Notes under the pieces: model-generated
The model's input: only the letters and a program-made list of their open reading frames with translations
What the model was told of the DNA's origin: nothing
Databases searched by the model: none
Translations under genes and position numbers: made by a program
Source of the DNA: a virus
Direction: 5' to 3' (one strand)
IMG/VR virus record: IMGVR_UViG_3300008121_000001
Location: 1-64,000 of that record
DNA: 64,000 bases
Part shown: piece after piece, positions 46,860 through 55,459 of the stretch
Layout: each line of letters begins with the position of its first letter
How positions within the stretch are numbered: position 1 is the first letter of the stretch

Positions 46860-47778
46860 CTACACTTCCGCCGACCTCACTTACGCTTTTTTACTACAAG
46901 ACATTTTACGCCTCAACAACGTAGTCGAAACACGTAACCATTCGTGTTACTGCAATCCATTTCTCGATAACGTGACATTCGACTCTCTGCCTCTCATCAC
47001 CGTTCGCAAGACAGCTTGGAAACTTGCACTGACTGAGATGGAATGGTTTATGTCTGGTAACTCTAAGTGTCCTGAGAAACTTGCTAAATGGTGGGCTGGT
47101 CAACTTAATCCTGATGGTCATTATTTTGACGGTTATAGTTATCAGTTCAGAAACTCTTCCTATGCTTGGGATACTCAGACTGGGTATGCAATGGGTAGTC
47201 CTCTCGGAGAGTTCGACCAAATTGCTTACATTCTCGATGGACTGAAAAATCACCAACATTCTCGGCGTTTAGTTATGACATCTTGGAATACAGGCGAGAT
47301 GGCTAACATTACGAAAACGAACAACAACCCTCAAACTCCGTCCTGCTGCCACAGTACAGTACTTCAGTTTTTTGTTGTCAACGGTGAGTTACATATCAAA
47401 CACTACGCCAGAAGTCAAGATATGTTACTTGGTTTTCAGGCAAATATCGTACAGTACTGGGCTTTACTTACTTACTTTGCTTTCCACGCTAATCTAAAAG
47501 TTGGCTTACTCACTTGGGTATTTGGCGATGCTCATATATACAATGAAGAATCGCATCTGGAAGCTGCTAAGGAGATTATTGATTTTGGTAATCTTAATAT
47601 TAGAGACTATGCTTGCGGGTTAGCTCGTTTTCCCGACCCTAAAATCGAACTGAAGTTGGTTTACAACTACTCTGGCGAACTTGACTCATTTGGCACACCT
47701 CGCTTTGCTGCTGCCGACTTCACTATTGAAGGTGAGATTCCCAAGCCGACTATATTAACCAAGCCTAAATTATTGTAA
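46846..47778 (+). CDS. thyA: Thymidylate synthase family protein (ThyA-like)
   Basis: 310 residues from ATG 46846. ThyA landmarks: R-T-A-W..AL.E..WF.SG (about 54-71), the active-site segment TPSCCHSTVLQFFV (164-177) with the Cys before His as nucleophile, ARSQDMLLGFQANIVQYW (188-205) with the dUMP-binding Arg-Ser, Asp and Asn, and GDAHIYNEE (about 226-234). The Asn in the FNI-equivalent position points to dUMP rather than dCMP as substrate. It would convert dUMP to dTMP using methylene-tetrahydrofolate. dUMP hydroxymethylases share this signature and cannot be excluded. The usual 'PPC' before the His is 'SCC' here. Confidence 0.85.
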   Translation: MTTTNYTSADLTYAFLLQDILRLNNVVETRNHSCYCNPFLDNVTFDSLPLITVRKTAWKLALTEMEWFMSGNSKCPEKLAKWWAGQLNPDGHYFDGYSYQFRNSSYAWDTQTGYAMGSPLGEFDQIAYILDGLKNHQHSRRLVMTSWNTGEMANITKTNNNPQTPSCCHSTVLQFFVVNGELHIKHYARSQDMLLGFQANIVQYWALLTYFAFHANLKVGLLTWVFGDAHIYNEESHLEAAKEIIDFGNLNIRDYACGLARFPDPKIELKLVYNYSGELDSFGTPRFAAADFTIEGEIPKPTILTKPKLL

Positions 47779-47808
47779 TCTACTCCTTTAGATAGATACA
47801 ATCAATAG

Positions 47809-47852
47809 TTACATGATGTTAACTTTAAGACAGTAAACATCATGTAATTTTT
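47809..47852 (+). terminator. Strong terminator after thyA
   Basis: TTACATGATGTT (47809-47820) and AACATCATGTAA (47836-47847) are twelve perfect pairs with a 15-base loop and a following TTTTT. A TTAGATAGATACAAT sequence lies just before it (about 47789-47803). Confidence 0.8.
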
Positions 47853-47853
47853 C

Positions 47854-47946
47854 ATGTTAACTTTTTTAATAGCTACATTTGGTACTGCTTTTATATGTTG
47901 GCTAATTTCATTAGCTTGTGGCACTGAAGGAAATGGTAAGTCTTAA
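47854..47946 (+). CDS. Membrane micropeptide (30 aa)
   Basis: ATG 47854 two bases after the terminator T-run. Thirty residues, one hydrophobic helix (LTFLIATFGTAFICWLISLA) and a polar end; the stop shares one base with the next start. The coupling is the main support. Confidence 0.4.
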   Translation: MLTFLIATFGTAFICWLISLACGTEGNGKS

Positions 47947-48548
47947 TGGTAAAACATGACATTCGCCTCCGAGTCAACAATCTCATTCGTCAACTAGACT
48001 ACCCTCAAATCAAGCTAAAACGTCTTGATGTTGATAAGGTACGCAATTGGTGTTACGTCAATATTCCTAAAGCAGTTTCTAGATTTAAAGATAATCGTTT
48101 CGACTTAAACGAATCGACAACTTGGGAAGAGCTTGTTTGCTATAACACCATCTTACAAATTTATGGTCGTAAAGTGGCTGTATATTTCACTTTCGGATGG
48201 CTCGATTATCAGGGGGTAAAAGAGTTCATTCAATCTAAGAAGGGGGCAAAGTTCCGCCAAGAGTTCGGGCTTGACCATCACAGTGCAATCTTGCTATCAC
48301 CCCAGACGTTCTTTTCTGCCGAGTCGTTAGACGAGTTTTGGGTAAGTTTTGATTTGAAAGGAGGTAGAGGGTATAATTTCCTAGATTACTCCCATTACAA
48401 TGAGAATGAAGATATGGACTCATCTCAATATCAGTGGCTTAATGACGCACTCTCCGAACAAGAGGACGCAAAAATCAAAAACCCTTACCCAGACCTAGAC
48501 CGACGCACTAAAACCAGAAAGAAAAAAGATGTCCCTATTACCAACTAA
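47946..48548 (+). CDS. Hypothetical protein (200 aa)
   Basis: ATG 47946. Basic, helical N-terminal third (RVNNLIRQLDYPQIKLKRLD), a central alpha/beta part with AVYFTFGWLDYQG, and a charged tail ending TKTRKKKD. No motif recognised. Overlaps the next gene by 20 bases. Confidence 0.6.
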   Translation: MVKHDIRLRVNNLIRQLDYPQIKLKRLDVDKVRNWCYVNIPKAVSRFKDNRFDLNESTTWEELVCYNTILQIYGRKVAVYFTFGWLDYQGVKEFIQSKKGAKFRQEFGLDHHSAILLSPQTFFSAESLDEFWVSFDLKGGRGYNFLDYSHYNENEDMDSSQYQWLNDALSEQEDAKIKNPYPDLDRRTKTRKKKDVPITN

Positions 48549-48936
48549 AAAATACGCTCGAATCCCACAGCAACAACCTGAACTTGTTGTTATTAAAAAA
48601 GAGCCACCAACACTCATCGAAGTACTTGAAAATGAAGAGTACGACCTTCAATACAAACTCAATCAAATCGAGGAAGCTAAAAGTAGAGAACGTGACCTGA
48701 GATTGCGCCTCAATGTAGTTCAACAGTCGTTGCAAGCATTTCGCGCTTTGGAAGTTGCACCAGAGCCTGTACAGGAACAATCCACACCTGCGCCTATCGT
48801 CAAAAATGTTCGGAAAGCCGCCACTAGAAAGACGGCAATACCTGCCCAAAGTAGTATTGCACAAGAACCAGTTGTGAGTGATACTGAAAATATCGACCTT
48901 GTACACGATGATTTTTCAACATTTCCTACTAAATAA
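48529..48936 (+). CDS. Coiled-coil protein (135 aa)
   Basis: ATG 48529. Residues 20-70 form a coiled coil (LIEVLENEEYDLQYKLNQIEEAKSR split by charged heptads), followed by a Pro/Ala/Lys-rich, probably disordered linker and an acidic end. Scaffold-like composition; not recognised. Confidence 0.55.
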   Translation: MSLLPTKKYARIPQQQPELVVIKKEPPTLIEVLENEEYDLQYKLNQIEEAKSRERDLRLRLNVVQQSLQAFRALEVAPEPVQEQSTPAPIVKNVRKAATRKTAIPAQSSIAQEPVVSDTENIDLVHDDFSTFPTK

Positions 48937-48938
48937 CT

Positions 48939-49415
48939 ATGCTAGACAATAGCCCTAACGATATGGATTGGTTGTATTTGCAATTAATTCCTTTCGCATC
49001 TATAAATCCAAATGATAATTATAAATGTGTAACTAAACAAAGTAAAAGTACTGCAAAAGACTTGGCTGCGACGATAAAAGGTAATCATGCCGAACTTCTT
49101 TCTCCTGTAGCCGTTTTTAAAAACGAGTACATTTATGACAATGTAAAAAACAAGAAGGAATTTATTGTTTCTCTTGGTATTTTCGACCTCGACCCCAGTT
49201 CTGCTATCATCACTGTAACTAAAAACAACAATCTTGAAGTCACTTGGACTGAACGAGCTGGTAAAGGAAAATTCTCTAGTAAGATTCCTAGCTACCTAGT
49301 TGCCACTTCAGCACCTGTATTAAGCTACGAGGGAGGAGTACTTAACATCTCAGTTCCAGTGAAGTCTAGAAATGAAGATGAAACGGTATTTATCGGTAAG
49401 CTTGAATCGAAGTAG
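48939..49415 (+). CDS. Small heat-shock (Hsp20 / alpha-crystallin) like protein
   Basis: ATG 48939, 158 residues. From about residue 70 the protein shows the alpha-crystallin outline: KEFIVSLGIFDLDPSSAIITVT, an 'NNLEVTW' strand, a loop with charged residues, PSYLVATSAPVLSYEGGVLNISVPVK. The 'L.Y.nGvL.I.vP' ending is the most conserved Hsp20 feature. Hsp20-type chaperones are known from cyanophages and may keep virion or replication proteins soluble. The N-terminal 65 residues are unrelated to the usual Hsp20 arm. The family assignment is by pattern only. Confidence 0.6.
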   Translation: MLDNSPNDMDWLYLQLIPFASINPNDNYKCVTKQSKSTAKDLAATIKGNHAELLSPVAVFKNEYIYDNVKNKKEFIVSLGIFDLDPSSAIITVTKNNNLEVTWTERAGKGKFSSKIPSYLVATSAPVLSYEGGVLNISVPVKSRNEDETVFIGKLESK

Positions 49416-49476
49416 TAAAGAATTACAAAAACTAATTCTCCCTATCCTTATTGAAAGGGTAAAGCAATAAATTTAT

Positions 49477-49507
49477 AGGGGACGCTGCGGTGTCCCTTTT
49501 CTTTTAC
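49477..49507 (+). terminator. Terminator after the Hsp20-like gene
   Basis: AGGGGAC (49477-49483) pairs with GTCCCTT (49492-49498) with one G-U, loop GCTGCGGT, and the stem runs into TTTTCTTTT. Confidence 0.7.
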
Positions 49508-49519
49508 TAAAGAGTAACC

Positions 49520-49654
49520 ATGTTTAACTTTGACCAACTCTACAAATTGATGCTTGAATATCTACTAATAGTAGTATTGACTATTCTTGGTCTTCAAGTT
49601 ACACTTCTGTTTGTCAAAACTATTTGGGATTTATATAGCTATGGCAGACCCTAG
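49520..49654 (+). CDS. Small membrane protein (44 aa)
   Basis: ATG 49520. One long hydrophobic helix (residues 14-33, LLIVVLTILGLQVTLLFV) flanked by polar ends. Overlaps the next gene by 14 bases. Function unknown. Confidence 0.5.
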   Translation: MFNFDQLYKLMLEYLLIVVLTILGLQVTLLFVKTIWDLYSYGRP

Positions 49655-50279
49655 ACACTACAGTATTTCAATTCTCGAAAACTTCTCAGATAAGCCGCTA
49701 CAAGAAATTGTACTTGCAGTTGCAAGAAAGATTGAAAAAGAAATTTCCGAGGATGATTTCACCCTTTGGGATGAGGCTCAAGGTTTGGAATTAGGTACAA
49801 ACTTCTTAACTACAGAAGAAGCTTACACTTGGTACAGTGTCGCAGAAGACCTTGCTCTAGTATTCGCAGATTTTCCTGACACCTGCTTCTGTCTCTCTGT
49901 CAGCGACGGCGAAGCTGGTGGTCAGTATCGTATCTTGTTCTTCAATGGTAAATGGGTCAAACAATATCCCGAAATCCACTACGAAGACTTTCGTCCTAAT
50001 GATTTTGAATACCAAGTTTCAGCAAAAAAATCTTTACTGGATGAGCGCATTACTAAGATTGCCGAAATGATTGAGAGTGATGTAACTTCTCCTTTTGACC
50101 AAGCTGTAGACGCTCTTGTCAAAAAGAGTCTTTCTATTAATCAGGACAATCTTGCTGAAGTTATAGCTGAGATGGACAGACGTATAGAAAAAGCTTTTGG
50201 GCATTGCAGAAAAGAGGTTACTATAACTACTACAGACGTGCCTAATAACCTAAAATCTGATAAATGGGAAAAATTATAA
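49641..50279 (+). CDS. Hypothetical protein (212 aa)
   Basis: ATG 49641 (MADPRHYS) is preferred over in-frame upstream starts, which would overlap the membrane-protein gene completely. Acidic, with a helical first half, a beta-rich centre (QYRILFFNGKWVKQYP) and a helical C-terminus. No family recognised. Confidence 0.6.
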   Translation: MADPRHYSISILENFSDKPLQEIVLAVARKIEKEISEDDFTLWDEAQGLELGTNFLTTEEAYTWYSVAEDLALVFADFPDTCFCLSVSDGEAGGQYRILFFNGKWVKQYPEIHYEDFRPNDFEYQVSAKKSLLDERITKIAEMIESDVTSPFDQAVDALVKKSLSINQDNLAEVIAEMDRRIEKAFGHCRKEVTITTTDVPNNLKSDKWEKL

Positions 50280-50289
50280 AGGGAGAGAC

Positions 50290-50769
50290 ATGATGCTTAA
50301 TACAATACCACAAGGCGCTAACATTCTCGATGTTGACCTCACTAATCCTGAGAACTCCATTTTCATACCTGTGAACTGTGTTGGAGTTATGGGTAGAGGT
50401 TTAGCCCTTGATTTCAAGAAAAAATACCCAAACCTAGTTTGGCAATATGAAAATCTTTGTCAAAAACATTATCTTCAGGTCGGTTTCCCTGAGTTCATCT
50501 CTTTCGATGGTTCTTGTTTAAATATTGTTCTTTTTCCGACTAAAAAACACTGGAAAGACTCTTCCCAATTACACTGGATTAAATCTGGGTTACTGGAATT
50601 ATCTGTAAGTGCTAACTTAGACTTCCAGTATTGGCGTAAACAAGCTCGCAATCTACATATACCAAAACTTGGTTGTGGTCTTGGAGGTCTTAATTGGGTT
50701 GATGTACGCCCTTTGATTGCACAGTTTGCAGATATGATGCCTGAACATGAGATGTATTTATATGAGTAG
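50290..50769 (+). CDS. Macrodomain protein (ADP-ribose binding / hydrolase fold)
   Basis: 159 residues from ATG 50290 behind GGGAGAG. The macrodomain signatures are clear: VNCVGVMGRGLALDFKKKYP (28-47) for the adenine/distal-ribose loop and IPKLGCGLGGLNW (124-136) for the phosphate loop. Such proteins bind ADP-ribose or remove it from proteins, DNA or 1''-phosphate derivatives. In a phage the domain may undo host ADP-ribosylation or clear NAD-derived signals. The NADAR-like pair 4.5 kb upstream makes ADP-ribose handling a theme. Confidence 0.85.
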   Translation: MMLNTIPQGANILDVDLTNPENSIFIPVNCVGVMGRGLALDFKKKYPNLVWQYENLCQKHYLQVGFPEFISFDGSCLNIVLFPTKKHWKDSSQLHWIKSGLLELSVSANLDFQYWRKQARNLHIPKLGCGLGGLNWVDVRPLIAQFADMMPEHEMYLYE

Positions 50770-50772
50770 AAT

Positions 50773-51225
50773 ATGTTAGAAAGTTTGCCAACTGAGCCAG
50801 AAGAAGTTAAATTAGTCATCATTGATGATGAGTTAAACAAGCTTTATATTGACACTCAACATCTACTACAGAAATATAGCTCTCTTGTTTCTGAAAATAC
50901 TCCTCTTCTAGTCAACCAAATTAAAAAAGCTCTGAAAGATTTGGATTTTATTTTTGAAAATCTGAACTCTGAAAGCGAGGAATGGGAAATTAACTCCTGT
51001 AAACGCAAATACCAATATTGGCACAAACAACTCACACATTTCGATGAACTATTTATTCCCGAAATCATTGAGAAATATCTCGAAGAAGAGGCGGAAAAAG
51101 AAAAACAAAGCGAATTAGAACGTGAAAAACGTTACCAACTAGAAAAAGCAGAAGCTGAAAAAGCAAAATTAAATAATAGATGGATTGACGAAATGCGTGT
51201 CACCTACTACAATAATATTTTCTAA
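50773..51225 (+). CDS. Helical, coiled-coil hypothetical protein (150 aa)
   Basis: ATG 50773 three bases after the macrodomain stop, likely same transcript. Acidic N-terminus, long helices and a terminal charged coiled coil (KYLEEEAEKEKQSELEREK, ...AEAEKAKLNNRWIDE). Not recognised. Confidence 0.55.
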   Translation: MLESLPTEPEEVKLVIIDDELNKLYIDTQHLLQKYSSLVSENTPLLVNQIKKALKDLDFIFENLNSESEEWEINSCKRKYQYWHKQLTHFDELFIPEIIEKYLEEEAEKEKQSELEREKRYQLEKAEAEKAKLNNRWIDEMRVTYYNNIF

Positions 51226-51243
51226 TGCTTAAGGAGAAGATAA

Positions 51244-51621
51244 ATGTCACGAACAAAGAAGCATATTGACCTCAAGTTCCTAAGATGCCTCCATAAACGT
51301 ATTAAGTTTCTCGGTAACCCAAATACACACCGATTTGTGGCTTACTTGCTCAAATTGCGACGTAAAGTTAGTCGTAAGTATGGAGGGACTAACTGGGGCG
51401 ATAATCAGAGGGTAGATACCAAATACAACTTTACACCTAAGTATCGCGCAATGAAACGTGCATCTCGTCGAGAAGCCTTGAAACAAGCACAACAACAACT
51501 TGAGGAATATAAAGATGAGGTAGACTACTTTAGACGAGTGCAGATTCAACGTGATTGGTTGATTGATGTACTTGGAGAACCAGAAGAAGACTTTGACCCA
51601 GCAGGAGGTTATTTTGATTAA
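51244..51621 (+). CDS. Basic hypothetical protein (125 aa)
   Basis: ATG 51244 behind AAGGAGA. Strongly basic first half (RTKKHIDLKFLRCLHKRIKF; LKLRRKVSRKYGG), a coiled-coil-like centre (REALKQAQQQLEEYKDEVDY) and an acidic end. Could bind nucleic acid; not recognised. Confidence 0.55.
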   Translation: MSRTKKHIDLKFLRCLHKRIKFLGNPNTHRFVAYLLKLRRKVSRKYGGTNWGDNQRVDTKYNFTPKYRAMKRASRREALKQAQQQLEEYKDEVDYFRRVQIQRDWLIDVLGEPEEDFDPAGGYFD

Positions 51622-51638
51622 ATTAAGTGGGTACAACG

Positions 51639-51842
51639 ATGAAGTTTAAATTGCTTGCAGATTTTAATTCTGGTGCTGATATTATTGTCCTCTTATTACT
51701 TAGGGTGATGTTTACTTTTGTATTCAAGTCTTTTAAGTATTGGTCTTGGCATTTTCGCACAGATACTGGTACTAACAGTGTTTGGTTCACATTACCCACT
51801 TTTTCTGTGATTATTGATTGGGATAGAACTCATGAAATTTAA
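51639..51842 (+). CDS. Membrane-associated protein (67 aa)
   Basis: ATG 51639. One hydrophobic segment at residues 14-31 (ADIIVLLLLRVMFTFVF) followed by basic/aromatic residues (KYWSWHFR) and a beta-like end. Overlaps the next gene by 11 bases. Confidence 0.5.
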   Translation: MKFKLLADFNSGADIIVLLLLRVMFTFVFKSFKYWSWHFRTDTGTNSVWFTLPTFSVIIDWDRTHEI

Positions 51843-52122
51843 ACTCCCGCCACGATTCAAGATTTTTCACAATGTCAGTGAAGACTACTATTTCATCAAA
51901 GAACGATTCTGTTTCTTTTGGTATCTCAGGGAAAAGACAGGCAGAGAACTTCAATCTTTTATCTGGAGAAAACAAAAAATGAAAATAGAGAGTCTCCCTC
52001 AACATGTAACCAAATACGATACTCTCGAAGAAGCTAAATCTAAAATTAACTTTCTTCTTGAGTGGGAAAAACAATCTAATACACCTGATGAAATCAAACT
52101 AGTGAAAGAATATGATATTTGA
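51832..52122 (+). CDS. Hypothetical protein (96 aa)
   Basis: ATG 51832. Aromatic N-terminus (FKIFHNVSEDYYFIKERFCFFWYL), charged helical C-terminus (EEAKSKINFLLEWEKQ). The dense aromatics resemble other unidentified proteins at 55816 and 12371. Overlaps the next gene by 11 bases. Confidence 0.5.
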   Translation: MKFKLPPRFKIFHNVSEDYYFIKERFCFFWYLREKTGRELQSFIWRKQKMKIESLPQHVTKYDTLEEAKSKINFLLEWEKQSNTPDEIKLVKEYDI

Positions 52123-52327
52123 AGAAGAAGCTCTAGAACATCTCGAAGATTTCCAAAAACACTACTTAGGCTTTATAAATCCTCTTGCTTTTGATAGCGG
52201 ATTTAAGAATAGCCTTGTTGCTCTAACTGCAATTGTTCTCAAGCAACAAAAAGAAATTTCTGAGTTGAAAGATTATGTTGAAAACCAAAAACAAGAAGCT
52301 AGATTAGCATTTGAGGATTGGAATTAA
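52112..52327 (+). CDS. Hypothetical protein (71 aa)
   Basis: ATG 52112. All-helical and acidic; the C-terminal half (VLKQQKEISELKDYVENQK) is a coiled coil. The next gene starts on the following base. Confidence 0.5.
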   Translation: MIFEEEALEHLEDFQKHYLGFINPLAFDSGFKNSLVALTAIVLKQQKEISELKDYVENQKQEARLAFEDWN

Positions 52328-52627
52328 ATGATTACAACCCTTGAAAATAAAACACCTTCAGATTTTGAACATCAACTACAACTTTGGAATTACCACTACT
52401 CTGACCCTTCAGACAAGTTTTTCAAATATGTAGGTATGGGAATGATGGTACTTGATAATACTTGGAATCTCTCATTTATTATCAGGGGTATGAATGGCAA
52501 ATTACTAACTCATCACAGTAAGCAAATTACGGAGTCTATCGAATATTTGCCTTGGGCTGAAGCTGAGGTTTTTAAAAAGTATCTTCAACTACCAGAACCA
52601 CTTATGTTACATAAACCATGTACATAA
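52328..52627 (+). CDS. Hypothetical protein (99 aa)
   Basis: ATG 52328 abuts the upstream stop. Mixed protein with a methionine-rich strand (KYVGMGMMVLDNTWNLSFII). Overlaps the next gene by ten bases. Not recognised. Confidence 0.5.
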   Translation: MITTLENKTPSDFEHQLQLWNYHYSDPSDKFFKYVGMGMMVLDNTWNLSFIIRGMNGKLLTHHSKQITESIEYLPWAEAEVFKKYLQLPEPLMLHKPCT

Positions 52628-52875
52628 TTCGTAAATCTTCTAGGAGTGGCAATACTCCTTATGCTTGTGGACTTACTTGTGAAGAAGCTGGTGTACCTTG
52701 TGAATACACCTATAAAGATAAGAATACAGCTATTATTGATGCTGAAAAACTATCTAAAGTAAACCCTATAGGTTTTGATGTTATTAAAATCATTAAGAAA
52801 AGAGGTAAATCCCCAAACTATATTCCTTGGTCTGTCAAAATTTTATGCTGTATAAGGAAATTTAATAGTGAGTGA
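52618..52875 (+). CDS. Hypothetical cysteine-containing protein (85 aa)
   Basis: ATG 52618. YACGLTCEEAGVPCEYTY brings three Cys together near residue 16-29 and CCIRK two more at the end, a possible metal site. Its end overlaps the end of the minus-strand gene by 14 bases, the start of the fibre segment. Confidence 0.5.
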   Translation: MYIIRKSSRSGNTPYACGLTCEEAGVPCEYTYKDKNTAIIDAEKLSKVNPIGFDVIKIIKKRGKSPNYIPWSVKILCCIRKFNSE

Positions 52876-53371
52876 CACTCTTCACATAAATAAGATTGTT
52901 AATACAAGTAAACTCGATAATTGCGAAATTACTTGAAAATGCGAAGGTCGCCCAAGAACCCCATCTCAGTCTTGAGTCCCACCCCGTAATCGTCCAAGCA
53001 CCACTATTCCTATCCAACAATAAGCTACCAGCACCATTTCTCAGCGTTGTCTGTAGGTTAATGGTGCTGTTTTGTGTGAATACCACTCGAACTTGCTCTA
53101 CGCTCGTAAAGTCGGCTACGGTCGTCCCTGAAGTGGTTGTGACGCTCGTAATCGTGTTTAGTTTGTTAGTAGTGTTATTTGACCTGAACCATCTGCCAGC
53201 ACCAACCGTAGGAGCGAATATCTGCCCTGAAACAACAGCGTCAGCAGAGGTTGCATCATAAATGAGCCAAGACTTCAATTCAATGCACACAACCGCAAAA
53301 CTTTGAGGAATCGCACTAACATCAAGATTAAGAATTTCAGTAAGTGTAGAAAAAGAGATAGGATGAGCCAT
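52862..53371 (-). CDS. Tail-fibre or virion-surface-type protein (169 aa)
   Basis: Minus strand, start at 53371, two bases after the stop of the larger fibre gene. The composition (Thr, Ser, Asn, Val; almost no Lys) and repeated beta patterns (TITSVTTTSGTTVADF, FTQNSTINLQTTL, SGAWTITGWDSRLRWGSW) are typical of phage fibre or tip domains. The start MAHPISFSTLTEIL and 'ATSADAVVSGQIFAPTVGAGRW' resemble domains in cyanophage and other fibre proteins that precede a receptor-binding tip. Probably late-expressed with its upstream neighbour. Confidence 0.6.
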   Translation of the reverse strand: MAHPISFSTLTEILNLDVSAIPQSFAVVCIELKSWLIYDATSADAVVSGQIFAPTVGAGRWFRSNNTTNKLNTITSVTTTSGTTVADFTSVEQVRVVFTQNSTINLQTTLRNGAGSLLLDRNSGAWTITGWDSRLRWGSWATFAFSSNFAIIEFTCINNLIYVKSVTHY

Positions 53372-53373
53372 GT

Positions 53374-55143
53374 TTATTCTCCGTAAAAAACGTCAGGAAT
53401 ATAGTCTCCAGTGTACCGCGCAGTCTTGGTGACTCTTAGTTGAGCAATTTCAATCCAACTTCTACTGCGGAATAACGAGGTGTTAAGATTTGCTACTGCA
53501 CTGTCTTGACTATACAACCTCTTGATGCTAAATTCCGAGCTTGACGAGCTTGTATTCATCACTTCGCTGGTTGTATCAGTTGCTTCTAATTCGCCATTCA
53601 AGAATAGAGAACAAGTTGTGCCAGATTTTACAAAAGACACATCAACTATCGTGCTATCGGGGATATCAGTCACACCATCCAAAGTAAAGCTGCCGAAAGC
53701 AATTCTGAGCTTGAGGTCATAGATGCCCCACGTAAAGCCACCTTCAACATCAATAATCGCACCTCGCGTATTGCCAGAAGGATTGAATATTTTAGCTTCG
53801 AGCGTGACATTGCCAGTTATTTCTAAATTGCTGTTGGTATATCCAATGTGCGAGTACTTATTGAGCCGTCCTGACGCGATAAGAGGTTGAACCGTAACAT
53901 TCGACGTAAAACTACGCGAAAGGGTGTACTGGGCAAAATCGGCATCGCTGACGTTATACTTCAGTAGCAAAACAGTGGAAGCAGTGAGTGTATCATTGGG
54001 TGGAACGTCATTGGCAGAAAAAGGAGTGCTGGCTGCTGTATTAATGGTAAGTTGGCGCAAATATCCTTGCCAACTCTGGGAAGTCCATGAAGGTGTTCCT
54101 ACTGCATTTTTTAAGCTACCTATGCACAGTGGCTCGGTTGAGTTGTTGTTGAAATTATTAGTTGCTTTAAGATGGGTGCTCAGGACTCCATCGATAAATA
54201 TTTTGTAGACTCGCCCGATTCTATTAATGACAACGCTATGCTCGGCTATATCGTCTGGAAGGACACAAGAGAGCGTGTTACTACCAAAGATAGCAAACAA
54301 GGTACTATCAGTCGCTACACCCACATAAAAGCCAGCACTGGAAGAGCGATGGCTACCCAAGATACATCCATAGTTCCCTGCGGTCATCTTGGCAGAAAAG
54401 AAGGAGATGGTAAAGTCAGTTTCGTTGAGGTCGATTGCCGATGTTTTCGTCGCCTCAAGTCTGCCCCCTGAAAGGATTAGACGGGCTTTGACTATGCTCG
54501 GAGTGCCGATTGTATTGCCGATTGTTGAGATGCCCGAACCTGTATATGTAGTTGTTGATGATGCGAACGCCAAATACAATACTTCGCTGGAAGGGGCTAT
54601 CCAATTTATTTTCTGCACCATAGCGACTGCGCCAGCAGGAGTGATATTGTCGCTGTAGTCGATATTTGCGTAGAGTTTATTGATGTATTGCAGTTCTAAG
54701 ACTTGCTTTCCAAAATATGCCGTGAGCAGTGTTACTAGACTATATTGTTTGGGTAGCGCAAAAATATCAGTGAAATTCTTGATTATGTGACCGTTTGAGA
54801 TAAGCTCGATATAGTATTTTGTGTACTTGCCAGCATTGAGGATTGTAAGTGTAGTGTTGGCAGCTAGGGTGATGCTGATGTACTGTGTGACGCTAGCTAG
54901 GTCAAGTGAGTATGTGTCGGTTGAGATATTTATTGAGGTCAAGTCGTATGCGTTAATACTGTTCTGGGGAATGTACTCGAAGCCAGAAGATGCATTGAGA
55001 CTGTTAGCCGCCTCTGTAAAGATTCCCCAACATTTGCGGTCAAAATTAATTAAAGGCGTATTTGCAGGTAATAACAAGGAATCTAGTGCCGAAAGCTCTA
55101 AATCACTGTTTATCGTATAGCCGTTGCGAGGTGGTCTGCTCAT
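53374..55143 (-). CDS. Tail-fibre / adhesin protein with two LamG-like domains
   Basis: 589 residues on the minus strand, start at 55143. After about 190 residues of beta-rich phage-specific sequence there are two concanavalin/LamG-like domains: residues about 220-390 (FTISFFSAK ... GFYVGVATDSTLFAIFG ... HSVVINRIGRVYKIFIDGVL ... LCIGSLKN) and about 430-585 (VTLEAKIFNPSG ... GIYDLKLRIAFG ... TCSLFLNGELEAT ... IAQLRVTKTARYTGDY). Such domains bind sugars on the host surface. It would form part of the adsorption apparatus. The ending TKTARYTGDYIP matches a common C-terminal signature of phage LamG proteins. Confidence 0.8.
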   Translation of the reverse strand: MSRPPRNGYTINSDLELSALDSLLLPANTPLINFDRKCWGIFTEAANSLNASSGFEYIPQNSINAYDLTSINISTDTYSLDLASVTQYISITLAANTTLTILNAGKYTKYYIELISNGHIIKNFTDIFALPKQYSLVTLLTAYFGKQVLELQYINKLYANIDYSDNITPAGAVAMVQKINWIAPSSEVLYLAFASSTTTYTGSGISTIGNTIGTPSIVKARLILSGGRLEATKTSAIDLNETDFTISFFSAKMTAGNYGCILGSHRSSSAGFYVGVATDSTLFAIFGSNTLSCVLPDDIAEHSVVINRIGRVYKIFIDGVLSTHLKATNNFNNNSTEPLCIGSLKNAVGTPSWTSQSWQGYLRQLTINTAASTPFSANDVPPNDTLTASTVLLLKYNVSDADFAQYTLSRSFTSNVTVQPLIASGRLNKYSHIGYTNSNLEITGNVTLEAKIFNPSGNTRGAIIDVEGGFTWGIYDLKLRIAFGSFTLDGVTDIPDSTIVDVSFVKSGTTCSLFLNGELEATDTTSEVMNTSSSSSEFSIKRLYSQDSAVANLNTSLFRSRSWIEIAQLRVTKTARYTGDYIPDVFYGE

Positions 55144-55221
55144 CTCATTATTATACCTCTAGAGGGATTCATAGAAAAGAGGTTGCAGGTAATATTGAGT
55201 GGTTAATCACGAGCAAAGCCA

Positions 55222-55458
55222 ATGAATACTAGACACTTATATATACTCCAAGATGGTAGGGTTCTTGTACTTGAGCATATTGTAGCTATAGGCAGCATTT
55301 ACCCCTCGCGAGATGAGGGTATGTTTTTTCAAGTGGATATGCTTGGTGATGTTTGCTATTGTTATCCAAATGTTGAGTTTGAAAAGACTCGCTCAGCATT
55401 GCAGAACTACAAAACAACTGAACGTGCCGAACTTATTAAAGCACTCGCAGCAATTTAA
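55222..55458 (+). CDS. Hypothetical protein (78 aa)
   Basis: ATG 55222, divergent from the fibre gene with a 78-base spacer (55144-55221) that must hold both promoters. Beta-rich start (HLYILQDGRVLVLEHIVAIG) and helical end. Not recognised. Confidence 0.55.
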   Translation: MNTRHLYILQDGRVLVLEHIVAIGSIYPSRDEGMFFQVDMLGDVCYCYPNVEFEKTRSALQNYKTTERAELIKALAAI

Positions 55459-55459
55459 T

